The notes under the pieces: generated by a model
The model's database searches: none
The model's input: the letters and a program-made list of their open reading frames with translations, nothing else
What the model was told of the DNA's origin: nothing
Made by a program: the position numbers and the translations under genes
Shown here: one piece after another, positions 17,521-28,070 of the stretch
How the letters are laid out: each line of letters begins with the position of its first letter
How positions within the stretch are numbered: the stretch's first letter is position 1
Assembly (NCBI RefSeq): GCF_009696485.1
Contig: NZ_VULY01000018.1
Span: 1,356,001 to 1,420,000, forward strand
Origin: Suipraeoptans intestinalis
Lineage (GTDB): Bacteria; Bacillota; Clostridia; Lachnospirales; Lachnospiraceae
Length of the DNA stretch: 64,000 nucleotides
Direction of reading: 5' to 3'

Positions 17521-18468
17521 TTGAAGCGTCTGCTCTTTATATATAATCCACAGGCAGGAAAAGGGATTTTAAAGGCAAAGCTGGCGGATGTAGTGGATAT
17601 TTTTGTCAAGGAAGGATACGAAGTGGTTGCATATCCCACACAGTCCTATCAGGATGCTTATCATAAGATGCTAAGCTGCAACTGGGAGGAGTTTGACCGG
17701 ATCGTCTGCGGAGGCGGAGACGGAACGATCGATGAGGTGGTAACCGGAATGGTCAGCAGGGGCATCAGCATTCCGCTGGGATATATTCCTACCGGAACCA
17801 CCAATGATTTTGCTTCCAGCCTTCATATTCCCAGAGATATTCTGCAGGCAGCCAGCAATGCGGTAACGGGAGAACCGTTCCCCTGCGACATCGGAAGATT
17901 TAATGACGACGTATTTGTATATATAGCGGCGTTTGGCTTATTTACAGACGTTTCTTACGAGACAAAGCAGGAAGTCAAAAATGTTCTGGGACATCTGGCG
18001 TATGTGCTGGAAGGAACGAAAAGGCTGTTTAACATCCCCTCTTATCGGATGAAAGTGACCTGTAACGGAAAAGTAATGGAGGATGAGTTTGCCTTCGGGA
18101 TGGTGACCAATTCCCGGTCGGTCGGCGGATTTCGCAATATGGTGGGAAAACAGGTGGTGTTTGATGACGGACTGTTTGAAGTGACGTTGATCAAGACTCC
18201 TAAAAACCCCATTGCCCTGCAGGAGATCGTGGCAGCGCTGATCTCAGAGCAGGTGAACGCCAAGCATATGTTTTCCCTTAAGGCAGAGAGGATCACCTTT
18301 GAATCGCTGGAAGAGATCCCCTGGACGCTGGACGGAGAGTTCGGAGGAAATCATGATCGGGTCCAGATAGAAAACATGAAACAAAAACTGCCCATTGTCG
18401 TGCCGAAAAAGCATGTGAAGGATTTGATGGAAAAGCCCTCCGGGAACCTGGAAAAGGAGGGCGCCTAG
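17521..18468 (+). CDS. diacylglycerol kinase family protein (YegS/BmrU/DgkB-like)
   Basis: A 315-aa lipid kinase-family enzyme. KRLLFIYNPQAGKG opens the catalytic domain, CGGGDGTIDEVVTG is the nucleotide-binding GGDGT motif near residue 65, and PLGYIPTGTTNDFASSL is the second conserved loop. It probably phosphorylates diacylglycerol or a related lipid and recycles it into phospholipid synthesis. Translation appears to start at TTG 17521, with GAGGTG upstream. It is 81 bases after the HPr-like gene. Confidence 0.87.
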   Translation: MKRLLFIYNPQAGKGILKAKLADVVDIFVKEGYEVVAYPTQSYQDAYHKMLSCNWEEFDRIVCGGGDGTIDEVVTGMVSRGISIPLGYIPTGTTNDFASSLHIPRDILQAASNAVTGEPFPCDIGRFNDDVFVYIAAFGLFTDVSYETKQEVKNVLGHLAYVLEGTKRLFNIPSYRMKVTCNGKVMEDEFAFGMVTNSRSVGGFRNMVGKQVVFDDGLFEVTLIKTPKNPIALQEIVAALISEQVNAKHMFSLKAERITFESLEEIPWTLDGEFGGNHDRVQIENMKQKLPIVVPKKHVKDLMEKPSGNLEKEGA

Positions 18469-18531
18469 GAAGCGATGAAAGAAGGCAGTCTGATATAGAA
18501 AACACGCAGTATAGAAAGGAAAGAGAGAACG

Positions 18532-19905
18532 ATGGGAAAGAGAGAAAGTTTTTCGTCCCGGCTGGGGTTTATCCTGATTTCAGCCGGCTGTGCGATCGGA
18601 CTGGGAAATGTGTGGAGGTTCCCTTACATTACAGGAAAATACGGAGGAGGAGCCTTTGTTCTGATCTACCTGTTTTTCCTGCTGGTGCTGGGACTTCCTA
18701 TTGTGGTCATGGAGTTTGCCGTAGGAAGAGCGAGTCAGAGAAGTTCTGCCACCTCCTTTAATGTGCTGGAACCGAAGGGGAGTAAGTGGCATATCTTCCG
18801 GTATTTTACCATGGCGGGAAACTACCTTCTGATGATGTTTTACACGACGATCGCAGGCTGGATGCTGGCGTACTTTTTCAAGATGGTAAAAGGAGAATTT
18901 GCGAAGGCAGACACCAAGCAGATCGAAGGGATCTTCGGCAGTCTGGTTTCCAACCGAAATGAAATGCTGTTTTGGATGGTGGCGATTTTCGTCATTGCTT
19001 TTGTCATCTGCTCCCTGGGGCTGCAAAAAGGAGTAGAAGGAATTACCAAGGTTATGATGACCAGCCTGTTTGTGATCATGATCTTTCTGGTAATAAAGTC
19101 CGTGACGCTTCCGGGAGCTCTGGAGGGAGTAAAATTCTACCTGCTACCGGATCTTCAAAGGCTGAAAGAGGCGGGAATCAAAGAGGGGATTTTTGCGGCG
19201 CTGGGACAGGCGTTTTTCACACTGAGCGTAGGACAGGGAGGTCTGGCGATCTTCGGAAGCTACCTGGGAAAAGACAGAAGCCTGGCGGGAGAAGCAGTCA
19301 GTATCACGGCTCTGGATACGTTTGTGGCGGTTATGGCAGGCCTGATCATTTTTCCGGCATGCTTTGCCTTTGGAGTCAATCCGGGAGGCGGGCCGGGACT
19401 GGTGTTCATTACGCTGCCCAATATCTTTCGGGATATGGCAGGGGGACGCATCTGGGGATCCCTGTTCTTCCTGTTCATGACATTTGCAGCTTTGTCCACC
19501 GTTATTGCGGTGGTGCAGAACATTATCCAGTATGGAAGAGATCTGTGGGACTGGTCCTTGCGGAAGTCTCTTTTGATTAACGGAGTGGCGTTGGTCCTGC
19601 TGAGTATCCCTACCGTGCTGGGACTGACAGACTGGGCGGGATTTACCGTTCTTGGAAAAAACATTATGGATCTGGAGGATTTCATCGTGAGCAACAATGT
19701 GCTCCCGTTGGGCTCCCTGGTATACCTGATGTTCTGCGTCAGCAGATACGGATGGGGCTGGGACAACTTTATCGCAGAGGCCAATGCAGGGAAGGGGCTG
19801 AAATTCCCGACGGCGAAGGCGGTAAGATTTTACCTGACCTTTATCCTTCCATTGATCGTGCTGGTGATCTTTGTTCAGGGATATATGAGTATGATGGGAA
19901 AATAG
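18532..19905 (+). CDS. sodium-dependent neurotransmitter-symporter family (NSS) transporter
   Basis: A 457-aa membrane protein with about eleven to twelve helices. The first helix has the NSS signature AGCAIGLGNVWRFPYITGK, whose unwound glycines and Asn bind sodium and substrate; ALGQAFFTLSVGQGG is helix 6. Bacterial relatives such as LeuT, MhsT and TnaT import amino acids with sodium. The substrate is unknown. It follows the lipid kinase gene by 63 bases and ends in a clear terminator. Confidence 0.9.
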   Translation: MGKRESFSSRLGFILISAGCAIGLGNVWRFPYITGKYGGGAFVLIYLFFLLVLGLPIVVMEFAVGRASQRSSATSFNVLEPKGSKWHIFRYFTMAGNYLLMMFYTTIAGWMLAYFFKMVKGEFAKADTKQIEGIFGSLVSNRNEMLFWMVAIFVIAFVICSLGLQKGVEGITKVMMTSLFVIMIFLVIKSVTLPGALEGVKFYLLPDLQRLKEAGIKEGIFAALGQAFFTLSVGQGGLAIFGSYLGKDRSLAGEAVSITALDTFVAVMAGLIIFPACFAFGVNPGGGPGLVFITLPNIFRDMAGGRIWGSLFFLFMTFAALSTVIAVVQNIIQYGRDLWDWSLRKSLLINGVALVLLSIPTVLGLTDWAGFTVLGKNIMDLEDFIVSNNVLPLGSLVYLMFCVSRYGWGWDNFIAEANAGKGLKFPTAKAVRFYLTFILPLIVLVIFVQGYMSMMGK

Positions 19906-19966
19906 GCAGGGCTTGTCAGATCCGATACGGAAGACGGACCTGCCGGACAGAAAAGACAACCTGCTG

Positions 19967-20007
19967 CGGGAGGAAGAGCCAAAAAAGGCTTCCTCCCGCG
20001 GTTTTTT
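19967..20007 (+). terminator. strong rho-independent terminator after the NSS gene
   Basis: CGGGAGGAAGAGCC pairs with GGCTTCCTCCCG across an A6 loop (one bulged base), then six T residues from 20002. Confidence 0.88.
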
Positions 20008-20060
20008 CGGACAAGGGGAACTCTTGAGAAGCCACTTGAGAAATCTTATGTAAAAAAATC

Positions 20061-20089
20061 TTGCATATTGTATTATGATTTGTTATACT
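20061..20089 (+). promoter_or_regulatory. tRNA-Glu promoter
   Basis: TTGCAT (20061-20066) and TATACT (20084-20089) with a 17-bp spacer, 20 bp before the tRNA. Confidence 0.7.
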
Positions 20090-20108
20090 ATCTAGGCATG
20101 AATGATTT

Positions 20109-20180
20109 GGCTCCATGGTCAAGCGGTCAAGACGCTAGCCTCTCACGCTGGAATCAGGGGTTCGATTCCCCTTGGAGTCA
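20109..20180 (+). tRNA. tRNA-Glu, anticodon CTC
   Basis: The 72-nt sequence folds as a cloverleaf. The acceptor stem is GGCTCCA with TGGAGTC (one G-U), the anticodon loop is CTCTCAC with anticodon CTC, the T arm is GGGGTTCGATTCCCC, and the discriminator is A. CCA is not encoded. It matches the usual tRNA-Glu pattern of Firmicutes. Confidence 0.93.
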
Positions 20181-20497
20181 CTAAGAAATAGTCGCGGAGT
20201 TGATTTGCGATTATTTTTTTGTGCGCAGGAAATGGTGCCCTATGCAATGATATGCTATCAGATTTTTCCTCTTAGGAGGGGAAGAGGCAATGTCCGTGCT
20301 GACAGACAACACTGCTGAGGGGGACTAAAGAGGCGGTTTTTAAGAAAAATTTCACAAAAATCTATAAAACAGTGGAAATCCCCCTCTTGACAGGGTATAA
20401 TGACAAAAACAGTCGGAGTTTGTCTGTTTGTGAATGCAAGTTGAAGCCGAATGAAAACAATCGGATACAACAATATAGGAAAGAAAGGGAGAGGATT
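20181..20497 (+). promoter_or_regulatory. tRNA terminator and upstream region of surface protein 1
   Basis: Right after the tRNA, AATAGTCGC and GCGATTATT form a stem followed by seven T residues (20186-20220). The rest is AT-rich. A TATAAT at 20396 lies in a context (TTGACAGGGTATAAT) that is also found, as TTTACAGGATATAAT, before the second surface gene at 34607. The two upstream regions are related over about 120 bp. The apparent -35 and -10 are only three bases apart, so the real -35 must be elsewhere. Confidence 0.5.
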
Positions 20498-21625
20498 ATG
20501 AGAAACAAGAAATTAGCAAAGAAATTGTTCGCGGCAGTTTTGACGTTTGCCTTGGTTGGTGGAGTAGTGACTCCGCTTGTGAATGTGCGTGCGGAAGAAG
20601 GAACCCCCGCAGCAGGGACGGAGGCGACAGCGCCGGCAGCAGAAAATGCAGCTGTGACAGAGAACGATGCTGCGACAGGAGCAGAGGCGGCACCGGCAGC
20701 AGAAAACGATGCGGCTGCCCCGGTAGCAGAAAACAATGCGGTTGCCCCGGTAGCAGCAAACGGACAGAATGCAACAGAACTTCCGGGAGACCTTTTGGTA
20801 GGCGAAGACACGGAGCACGACAAGGTATATGAGACGACGAAGGATGCGGAAGTAGCTTTTACAGGAGCGCTGTATGTTTCCAAGGTGAAAGAGCAGATGA
20901 AAAGCATAGAACAGCAGATCGGAGTTCCGGCAGCAGCTTTCCCGATGATCCAGTTGTCTGATGTGAAGACAGAGTTTGTTGCAACCCTCCTTCTTCCGGA
21001 GGAAATGGAGTTTGTAAATCCTAAGGGAACTTTGGTAGAAGGCGGCGCGTTTGAGGCAACGGATGTGATCGTAGATGCGGGCAAGAAGGTTGTGACTGTT
21101 AAAATGCAGCTGAAGGATGCTGCAACGATCAACACCTACCAAAAACTGCGGGATGCGATCATGGGAACACCGGATGTGCTGAAGGTAGTTGTGACCGGAG
21201 CAAAGTTTACGGCAGATGCAAAACCGGACACCAACTACACAGTAGTGGGTAGGGTGGATGGAACGATGAGTGCGAAAGCTACCCTCTATGGGAATCAAAT
21301 GCCGTTTGACTTTGAATGGGAGGCAGTACAGCATACGGATGGAAAAGATGTGGTAGCGTCCGACGACAAGACGATTCAGTTTACGCTGAAGTATGTGGAG
21401 AAAGCGCCGGAACCACAGCCGGAGCCAAGTGTAACACCGACTCCGCAGGAGGATAAGAAGCCGGCAGCAGAGACAAAGAAGACCACCAAAAAAGTTGTGA
21501 AGGAGAAGAAAGCAATGGCTCCGAAGACGGGAGATCATGCAAATCTTCCACTGTATGGCGGACTGGCTGTTGTATCTATTCTGGCAGTTGGCGGCGTGGT
21601 AGCGGCAAAGAAAAAAAGAGGATAA
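20498..21625 (+). CDS. cell-wall-anchored surface protein, copy 1
   Basis: A 375-aa secreted protein. Residues 1-32 are a signal peptide (basic start, hydrophobic core, cleavage near VRA-EEG). An Ala/Glu-rich low-complexity stretch follows to about residue 90, then a domain of about 220 residues I do not recognise, which starts with ELPGDLLVGEDTEHDKVYET. A Pro/Lys-rich wall-spanning linker leads to a sorting signal APKTGD, a hydrophobic helix and KKKRG. A sortase would cleave after Thr. A paralog lies at 34717. Their last 190 bases are almost identical in DNA. Confidence 0.85.
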   Translation: MRNKKLAKKLFAAVLTFALVGGVVTPLVNVRAEEGTPAAGTEATAPAAENAAVTENDAATGAEAAPAAENDAAAPVAENNAVAPVAANGQNATELPGDLLVGEDTEHDKVYETTKDAEVAFTGALYVSKVKEQMKSIEQQIGVPAAAFPMIQLSDVKTEFVATLLLPEEMEFVNPKGTLVEGGAFEATDVIVDAGKKVVTVKMQLKDAATINTYQKLRDAIMGTPDVLKVVVTGAKFTADAKPDTNYTVVGRVDGTMSAKATLYGNQMPFDFEWEAVQHTDGKDVVASDDKTIQFTLKYVEKAPEPQPEPSVTPTPQEDKKPAAETKKTTKKVVKEKKAMAPKTGDHANLPLYGGLAVVSILAVGGVVAAKKKRG

Positions 21626-21663
21626 TTTGCTGAGATCCGGGGACCCGGGTTTGTAGCAGGAAG

Positions 21664-21694
21664 AAAAAGGCAGGCAGAAGTCCGCATTCACTTA
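21664..21694 (+). other. left junction (attL candidate) of element 1
   Basis: AAAAAGGCAGGC (21664-21675) is the first arm of what looks like the terminator of surface protein 1. The intact terminator after the paralog at 36051 has the same lead-in and arm. After 21676 the match stops, and GCATTCACTTA (21684-21694) begins element sequence. The same motif, inverted as TAAGTGAGTGC with one change, lies at 34436-34446. Confidence 0.55.
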
Positions 21695-21719
21695 AGGACG
21701 AAAGGTGCTCAAAAAGGAT

Positions 21720-23448
<1,729 letters not shown>

Positions 23449-23500
23449 TCAAGCGGTACTACATATTCCCGTACTGTCGCAGAAAAAGCAAGTTATTTCT

Positions 23501-23698
23501 TCAATGTTTATTTGAATTTTGAGATAACTTTTCCGGAGCTGATGTGCAGTTGCCCAGGATCAGTTTTTTGACCTTTTCAAAAGCAGTTTCCCTTGCAGAA
23601 TCGCTTTGTACGGAGATGACCGTGAACAGAGTGTTGCCCACGGCCATTTCCGAAACGGTGCAGGGTCTGCCCTCATATGTGCTGACCGCTGCGCTCAT
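23501..23698 (-). CDS. small TnpW-like transposon protein
   Basis: A 65-aa protein beginning MSAAVSTYEGRP, four bases after the capsid-gene stop. The middle, VGNTLFTVISVQSDSARET followed by AFEKVKKLIL, resembles TnpW proteins found beside TnpX-type recombinases: a two-strand core and a C-terminal helix ending in a KxLIL-type motif. Its role is not established in that family. There is no own ribosome site, so it is probably translated by re-initiation after the capsid gene; an in-frame TTG at 23719 inside that gene is an alternative start. Confidence 0.5.
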   Translation of the reverse strand: MSAAVSTYEGRPCTVSEMAVGNTLFTVISVQSDSARETAFEKVKKLILGNCTSAPEKLSQNSNKH

Positions 23699-23702
23699 AG
23701 GA

Positions 23703-24650
23703 TCACACGCTTTCTTCAATAACGGAGATCGCTTTTACGGCATCCCTGCGCACAAGTCGGGCATCGAGCAACTCGAACGCAACATATCCCACACGACCGC
23801 TCATAGCAAAGCACTCCTTCAGTGCTTTCATGCTGACGGGAGAGCGGTCTACGATCCAGTAGTACCGGAAGTCACCGAATAGTACGGGCTTTGCTCCGGC
23901 GGCAATGTCCGGAAGTTCATTGCAGATGCGGATTGGCTTGCCGAGAACGGTATCCGTGCTGCTGTTCCAAAAATAGTTGCCCGAATCATCTTTCAACTTC
24001 CGAAGCGCCGCAGCGGTGCGATCATTCATCAGCCAAGTAGCATGGGTGCGATACTCCGGCTTCACAGAGAAGAACAAGTCAATGACGGCATCATAGGTCA
24101 GCGCAGATACCGCAGTTCCTATTTCTGCCCCTTCGGTATTATGGAGCAGCCCAAATGGCTCGTTTACGCCGCTACCGCAGATGAATGCTTTGTCCTCCGC
24201 ATATGCGAAAGACTTACCCATGCGCTCGGAAATGTACTTTTTGAGGTCAAAGTCCGCATCAAGAGCAAACTCCTCGCTCAGTTTGAGCAGACAGGCGATT
24301 TTGTGACTGCCGACACGGATGCGAGTAAAATCCTCCTCGACATCAAAGCCGGGGATGGGTGCGCCCTCCGGGACGAAAGATGCGTAATCACGGGAATCAG
24401 CTGCCCAGATCACCGACCCGCCCTGGTACTTCTTCAGGTTCGTTGCGAGTGGACGAATGATGCTTTCCCGGACGACCATCTTACGAAGGTCGGCTTCTCC
24501 GGTAGTCGGGGTAAAGTATGTTCCGGTGACGCTGTCCATCGCATCACGCATAGCCATCTCGCTGTCGGGCTTAAGCCTCATGGCATTCCAGAAATGTTTA
24601 TCGTATTCCTGCGTGGCCGTAATGTTTCTGACTTCGTTGATCGTTTTCAT
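23703..24650 (-). CDS. HK97-fold phage major capsid protein
   Basis: A 315-aa protein of the HK97 major-capsid family. Typical segments are SVIWAADSRDYASFVPEGAP (E-loop side), KLSEEFALDADFDLKKYI, AEDKAFICGSGVNEPFGLLH and HATWLMNDRTAAALRKLKD in the A and P domains. The long N-terminal scaffold region of many phage capsids is missing, since the capsid domain starts almost at once. No portal, terminase, protease or tail gene accompanies it. It may be a satellite capsid that resizes or replaces helper heads, or a domesticated encapsulin-like shell. AGGAGA precedes the ATG. Confidence 0.82.
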   Translation of the reverse strand: MKTINEVRNITATQEYDKHFWNAMRLKPDSEMAMRDAMDSVTGTYFTPTTGEADLRKMVVRESIIRPLATNLKKYQGGSVIWAADSRDYASFVPEGAPIPGFDVEEDFTRIRVGSHKIACLLKLSEEFALDADFDLKKYISERMGKSFAYAEDKAFICGSGVNEPFGLLHNTEGAEIGTAVSALTYDAVIDLFFSVKPEYRTHATWLMNDRTAAALRKLKDDSGNYFWNSSTDTVLGKPIRICNELPDIAAGAKPVLFGDFRYYWIVDRSPVSMKALKECFAMSGRVGYVAFELLDARLVRRDAVKAISVIEESV

Positions 24651-24655
24651 TATTC

Positions 24656-24973
24656 TTATCTCCTTTCGGTTGCTTCATCGCAGCGTCTGCATTTATACAG
24701 GCCGTGAGTGGTGGCATCGAGCGGCAGTCCGCAAAGGCGCAGATCACCGTTGCAATGAGGGCATTTGAGATCGTATTCCAGGGTGTCCGTGAAGCGGGTC
24801 GGGTCACAAGTGCGGAGTCGATAACGGTGATAGACCTTTCTCCGATCATCATTCGCCAAATATTCCGTCATGAAGATCTTTTCGTGCTCCGCCAGGTACT
24901 CCTCGGTCAGCCAGTCGTTTTTCGGGAACAGCGTTTTACCTCCTTTGTAATTGTAAAAAGTGTAGTTTCTCAT
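24656..24973 (-). CDS. hypothetical protein with a C-terminal zinc ribbon
   Basis: A 105-aa protein of unknown function. The first half is aromatic and basic (MRNYTFYNYKGGKTLF), the second half has CPHC and CRRC pairs about 25 residues apart, the layout of a four-Cys zinc ribbon. Its stop overlaps the ribosome site of the capsid gene, so the two are translated in sequence. I start at the ATG at 24973 because AAGGAGG lies nine bases before it; an ATG at 24979 is too close to that site. Confidence 0.6.
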   Translation of the reverse strand: MRNYTFYNYKGGKTLFPKNDWLTEEYLAEHEKIFMTEYLANDDRRKVYHRYRLRTCDPTRFTDTLEYDLKCPHCNGDLRLCGLPLDATTHGLYKCRRCDEATERR

Positions 24974-25243
24974 GTGCATTTTCCTCCTTGATAGATGTTT
25001 TTCGGGTGAGTGTTAATTACCCTTTTGATTTCGCTGTTTTTGTGCGTAAGCCCCCGGGCCGTTGCCCAATGGTCAAGGTCCCGGAGATTTAAGCCGCCCC
25101 AGGTCATTGGTGCAGAATTTATCGTCCGTGTGCGGTGAAGGTCGTGACGGTCGATAAATAAAACTCTCTTTAGAGTGGTATGCCGAATAACACACTATAA
25201 AGGGTCTTATGAAGAGAGCGTCACCGAGCTTCACCTTGGCGTG

Positions 25244-27052
25244 TTACTCATCCGCAGCGAACACAGATGCGAACTCCGACTTGAGCCGCAGGCCGAGAAC
25301 TATGCGTCCCCTTTTTGTGTGCTTTCTCTCGAAACCGGAGGTGTCGACCGCTGCGTAAAAGTCCGTGGTGGAACGGGTGTATTCTCCGCTTCGACCGCAA
25401 AAGCTGCGATATGCGGCGTACAGATCACCGGAGCGCTCACTGTAGGTATCGCCGACCTCGCAGCACTCCTCCAGAAAGTGCGACAGCCAGTCGCTGTTTT
25501 CCCGATAAAGTGCCGTGGCTTTTTTAACACATTCCGGTTGAGCGATACGGAAATTATCCGAGATAACTTTCTCGGCCCCCTCGATCATCCACGCAAGAAC
25601 GGCGGGACCGGCATTGTCGAAAAGGTAGTCGGCGTAGTTTTTGACATCACCGCTGCCGTCGATCCTTGCGTTGAATGGCACAACGATCAATCTGCGCCAA
25701 GTGCCCGGGTCATTGGCACCGACTTTCGGTAGGTGATTCGTGTATAGAACGAGCGTATGCGTGGGCGTAAAAGCGAATGGGTCTTTGTACTTCTTTTCGG
25801 CGTATATCTCGTCCGTAGAACAGAACTGCTTTACAACAGATGTGTTCAGCCTCATGCCCTCTTCCAATTCGGCGGCGATCAGCAGACGCTTGCCCTTTGT
25901 CTCCGCCAATTCCGGTTTGACATTCCTCTTGCAGCCTACCGTCAAAGCATCGGCAGAAATGTTGCCACTGTAGGAGCCCATGACACGAGCCAATACATTC
26001 CAGAAGGTGGATTTGCCGTTCCTGCCGTCACCGTGGGCAATGATCAGTGCCTCGATGTAGACGTGACCGATAAGCGTCAATCCGGCAATGCGCTGCACAT
26101 ATTCCTTCAGTTCGGCATCCCCACAGAAAAAGGTGTGCAGGGCATCCGTCCACAGGTCTGCTCCCCGGCTGCCGGGAGAAACTGCCGTGCATTTGGTAAT
26201 AAAGTCCTCGGCGCAGTGCTCCTGCATGCCGTTCATGCCTTTTCGAAGGTCCACGGTATATTCGGGCGTGTTGAGCAGAAACCCGTCCTTGTCCAATTCA
26301 CCATGATCGATCTCCACCATTGGTCGGGCTTCACGCAGTGCTGCGACTTGGTATTTGGAATCTCTGCGCTGTAGGACGAACTTTCTGTAAGCAACGGCTC
26401 CACGCTGTGCAAAGAGTGCGGATTTCTGTTTCTCAGTCATGAATTCGGAAGCATTCTTTCCGTGTGCGGCGATAACGGCTTTGGCTCCGGTCTCTTCCAG
26501 GCGTTCCTCGGCTCTGGTGAGCCAGGCTTTGGCCTCTGCGAGTTGGGTATCCGTAAACTGTTGCATTGCTGCTTGAGAGCGGGGTTTTGATTCTTGCCAA
26601 CAGACACCGTCATATACGATGTAGTCGGTAGCCAGAGAATAGCGGACATAATTGCGGCAGTGCTTGGTAAAGGCATAGGCTTGTCCGACGTCGGAATAAT
26701 CATCCGGTTTGCAAGGGGTGGGATCGTTGTATACTTCCGGCGGCACATACCCCGGTTGAGCGGAAACCGCTTTACCGAATTTCACGGCGCTGCTCCAGAT
26801 GCTATCCAGTTCGTTCTCATCTAAAGGCGGGACGCAGCATTTCGCCTTTTCGAGAAATGCTCCCCTTGCCTCATGGGTATCGCCGTACCGCTTGACCAAC
26901 CTCCCGGCAATGTGGGACATGACGGTGTTTCGTCGCCCTTCGGGGATGTATCCGTCGGGTAGCGCAGCGAAAGAGTTGTATGATGCTGCGGGATCGGCCC
27001 GTGGCTCTTTCAAAGATTGAGCCTTGTCCGTCATAAGGTGGTTAAGGTTCAT
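25244..27052 (-). CDS. phage/plasmid (P4-type) replicative helicase with PriCT domain
   Basis: A 602-aa D5/P4-family protein that would unwind the element's origin. An N-terminal PriCT-1-like domain covers about residues 25-95 (YIPEGRRNTVMSHIAGRL). A D5_N-like region follows, then a superfamily-3 helicase with Walker A AHGDGRNGKST near residue 340 and Walker B KRLLIAAELEEG near 390. The polymerase half is on a separate gene upstream, overlapping by 11 bases. The ATG at 27052 has GGAGG eight bases before it; a GTG at 27061 lies inside that spacing. Confidence 0.85.
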   Translation of the reverse strand: MNLNHLMTDKAQSLKEPRADPAASYNSFAALPDGYIPEGRRNTVMSHIAGRLVKRYGDTHEARGAFLEKAKCCVPPLDENELDSIWSSAVKFGKAVSAQPGYVPPEVYNDPTPCKPDDYSDVGQAYAFTKHCRNYVRYSLATDYIVYDGVCWQESKPRSQAAMQQFTDTQLAEAKAWLTRAEERLEETGAKAVIAAHGKNASEFMTEKQKSALFAQRGAVAYRKFVLQRRDSKYQVAALREARPMVEIDHGELDKDGFLLNTPEYTVDLRKGMNGMQEHCAEDFITKCTAVSPGSRGADLWTDALHTFFCGDAELKEYVQRIAGLTLIGHVYIEALIIAHGDGRNGKSTFWNVLARVMGSYSGNISADALTVGCKRNVKPELAETKGKRLLIAAELEEGMRLNTSVVKQFCSTDEIYAEKKYKDPFAFTPTHTLVLYTNHLPKVGANDPGTWRRLIVVPFNARIDGSGDVKNYADYLFDNAGPAVLAWMIEGAEKVISDNFRIAQPECVKKATALYRENSDWLSHFLEECCEVGDTYSERSGDLYAAYRSFCGRSGEYTRSTTDFYAAVDTSGFERKHTKRGRIVLGLRLKSEFASVFAADE

Positions 27053-27554
27053 TGTTTTCACCTCCGTGCAGTTCGATTACCGGATCCTGAACGCCAAAGA
27101 AGAATCGTGCGGCATCCTTTGCTCCCGTGTCGAAAAACGGGAAGAAAGCCATGACCGACTCTTTCAGCATACGGTAATCGTCTCCGTTCGTGATCGGGTC
27201 GATGGGAAAGATGATGTGGAACCGGGGTCTCGGTGAGCGGGTGCCTTTCCACGCCATATGGTGGCGGCTGTAGACTAAGTAGAACGGGACGCCCGGAAAA
27301 GCCTTTTCCACATCTGCAGCGGTTTTCCATTCGCATTCCTCATCCGAATGGTCGTTGTCGCAGTCAAACGGCAAGCAATCCGAACGGATAAAATCCGCAA
27401 CGGCTCTGTGGTGATCTCTGTATTCGGCAAATACCTGGTCGTACCGAACGGCTTCGCGTAGGTCCTCGACCGAGGCGATCTCCCGTTTGACCGGATAGCA
27501 GACATTGAACTTATTGCCCCGGCAGTTTGCGGTGTACAGTGTGATTGGTCTCAC
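27042..27554 (-). CDS. archaeo-eukaryotic-type primase domain protein
   Basis: A 170-aa protein carrying what looks like the catalytic half of a P4-like primase. LPFDCDNDHSDE fits AEP motif I (two metal-binding acids), LVYSRHHMAW fits motif II (sxH), and PRPRFHIIFPID follows as the next conserved strand. It overlaps the helicase gene, so the two would act as one split primase-helicase. A GTG at 27554 with AAAGGAGG upstream is the best start; a TTG lies seven codons earlier. Confidence 0.72.
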   Translation of the reverse strand: MRPITLYTANCRGNKFNVCYPVKREIASVEDLREAVRYDQVFAEYRDHHRAVADFIRSDCLPFDCDNDHSDEECEWKTAADVEKAFPGVPFYLVYSRHHMAWKGTRSPRPRFHIIFPIDPITNGDDYRMLKESVMAFFPFFDTGAKDAARFFFGVQDPVIELHGGENNEP

Positions 27555-27659
27555 GGCAGTCTCCTCCTTTCGCAAAAATGTTTTTCATGGTGTTACTCTC
27601 CTTTCTGAGGAAGCCTCCTCACCATACATAGAAAAAACAGGGGTTTTGTCAGGGTGTTT

Positions 27660-28070
27660 TCAGAAATTATTTTGAAATTTCTTTTTTGCCGCATCCAGGC
27701 TTTCTTTTACGGCGCCGGCTGATGCCCCCTCTACTGCTGCGATCTCACACAGCGTCATATTCTCACTTAACATCCATAAGCGACGTTGCTTCGTCTCTGT
27801 CAGTAATGTGAGTGTGCTTTGGATATGCTCGGCTTCCTCCTTTCGGATAACGATGTGCTCCGGTGTGTCGAGGTAGGCAATGGAGTTGCCTTCGTAGTCC
27901 AGTGCTTCAAGATGATATAAAGTGTGATAGGCCTCCCGACGTTCGGCATTACGGATGAGACGTGCATTCTCATTAAGATACTCAATGATCTCCTTTAACG
28001 CCTCCGGCTCTCCATCCGGTATGATGAGTTCAAAGGGTGATCCATACGGATCGTTGTAGTGTATCTTCAC
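27660..28070 (-). CDS. sigma-70 region-4-like phage regulator
   Basis: A 136-aa protein. The C-terminal 50 residues, LLTETKQRRLWMLSENMTLC followed by EIAAVEGASAGAVKESLDAA, match the helix-turn-helix of sigma-70 region 4-like proteins common in Clostridia phages and conjugative elements. The N-terminal half (KIHYNDPYGSPFELII) is a small domain seen with this type. It may activate the element's own operon. I start at GTG 28070 with AAGGAA before it, rather than at the distant upstream ATG. Confidence 0.65.
   Translation of the reverse strand: MKIHYNDPYGSPFELIIPDGEPEALKEIIEYLNENARLIRNAERREAYHTLYHLEALDYEGNSIAYLDTPEHIVIRKEEAEHIQSTLTLLTETKQRRLWMLSENMTLCEIAAVEGASAGAVKESLDAAKKKFQNNF

Noticed and set aside
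20386-20401. TTGACAGGGTATAAT as a promoter of surface protein 1
   Set aside because: The two boxes are only three bases apart, too close for sigma-A. The TATAAT may be real but not with this -35.
25175-26374. Plus-strand frames of 185 and 205 codons
   Set aside because: They lie antisense to the P4-type helicase, which has clear motifs; they have none.
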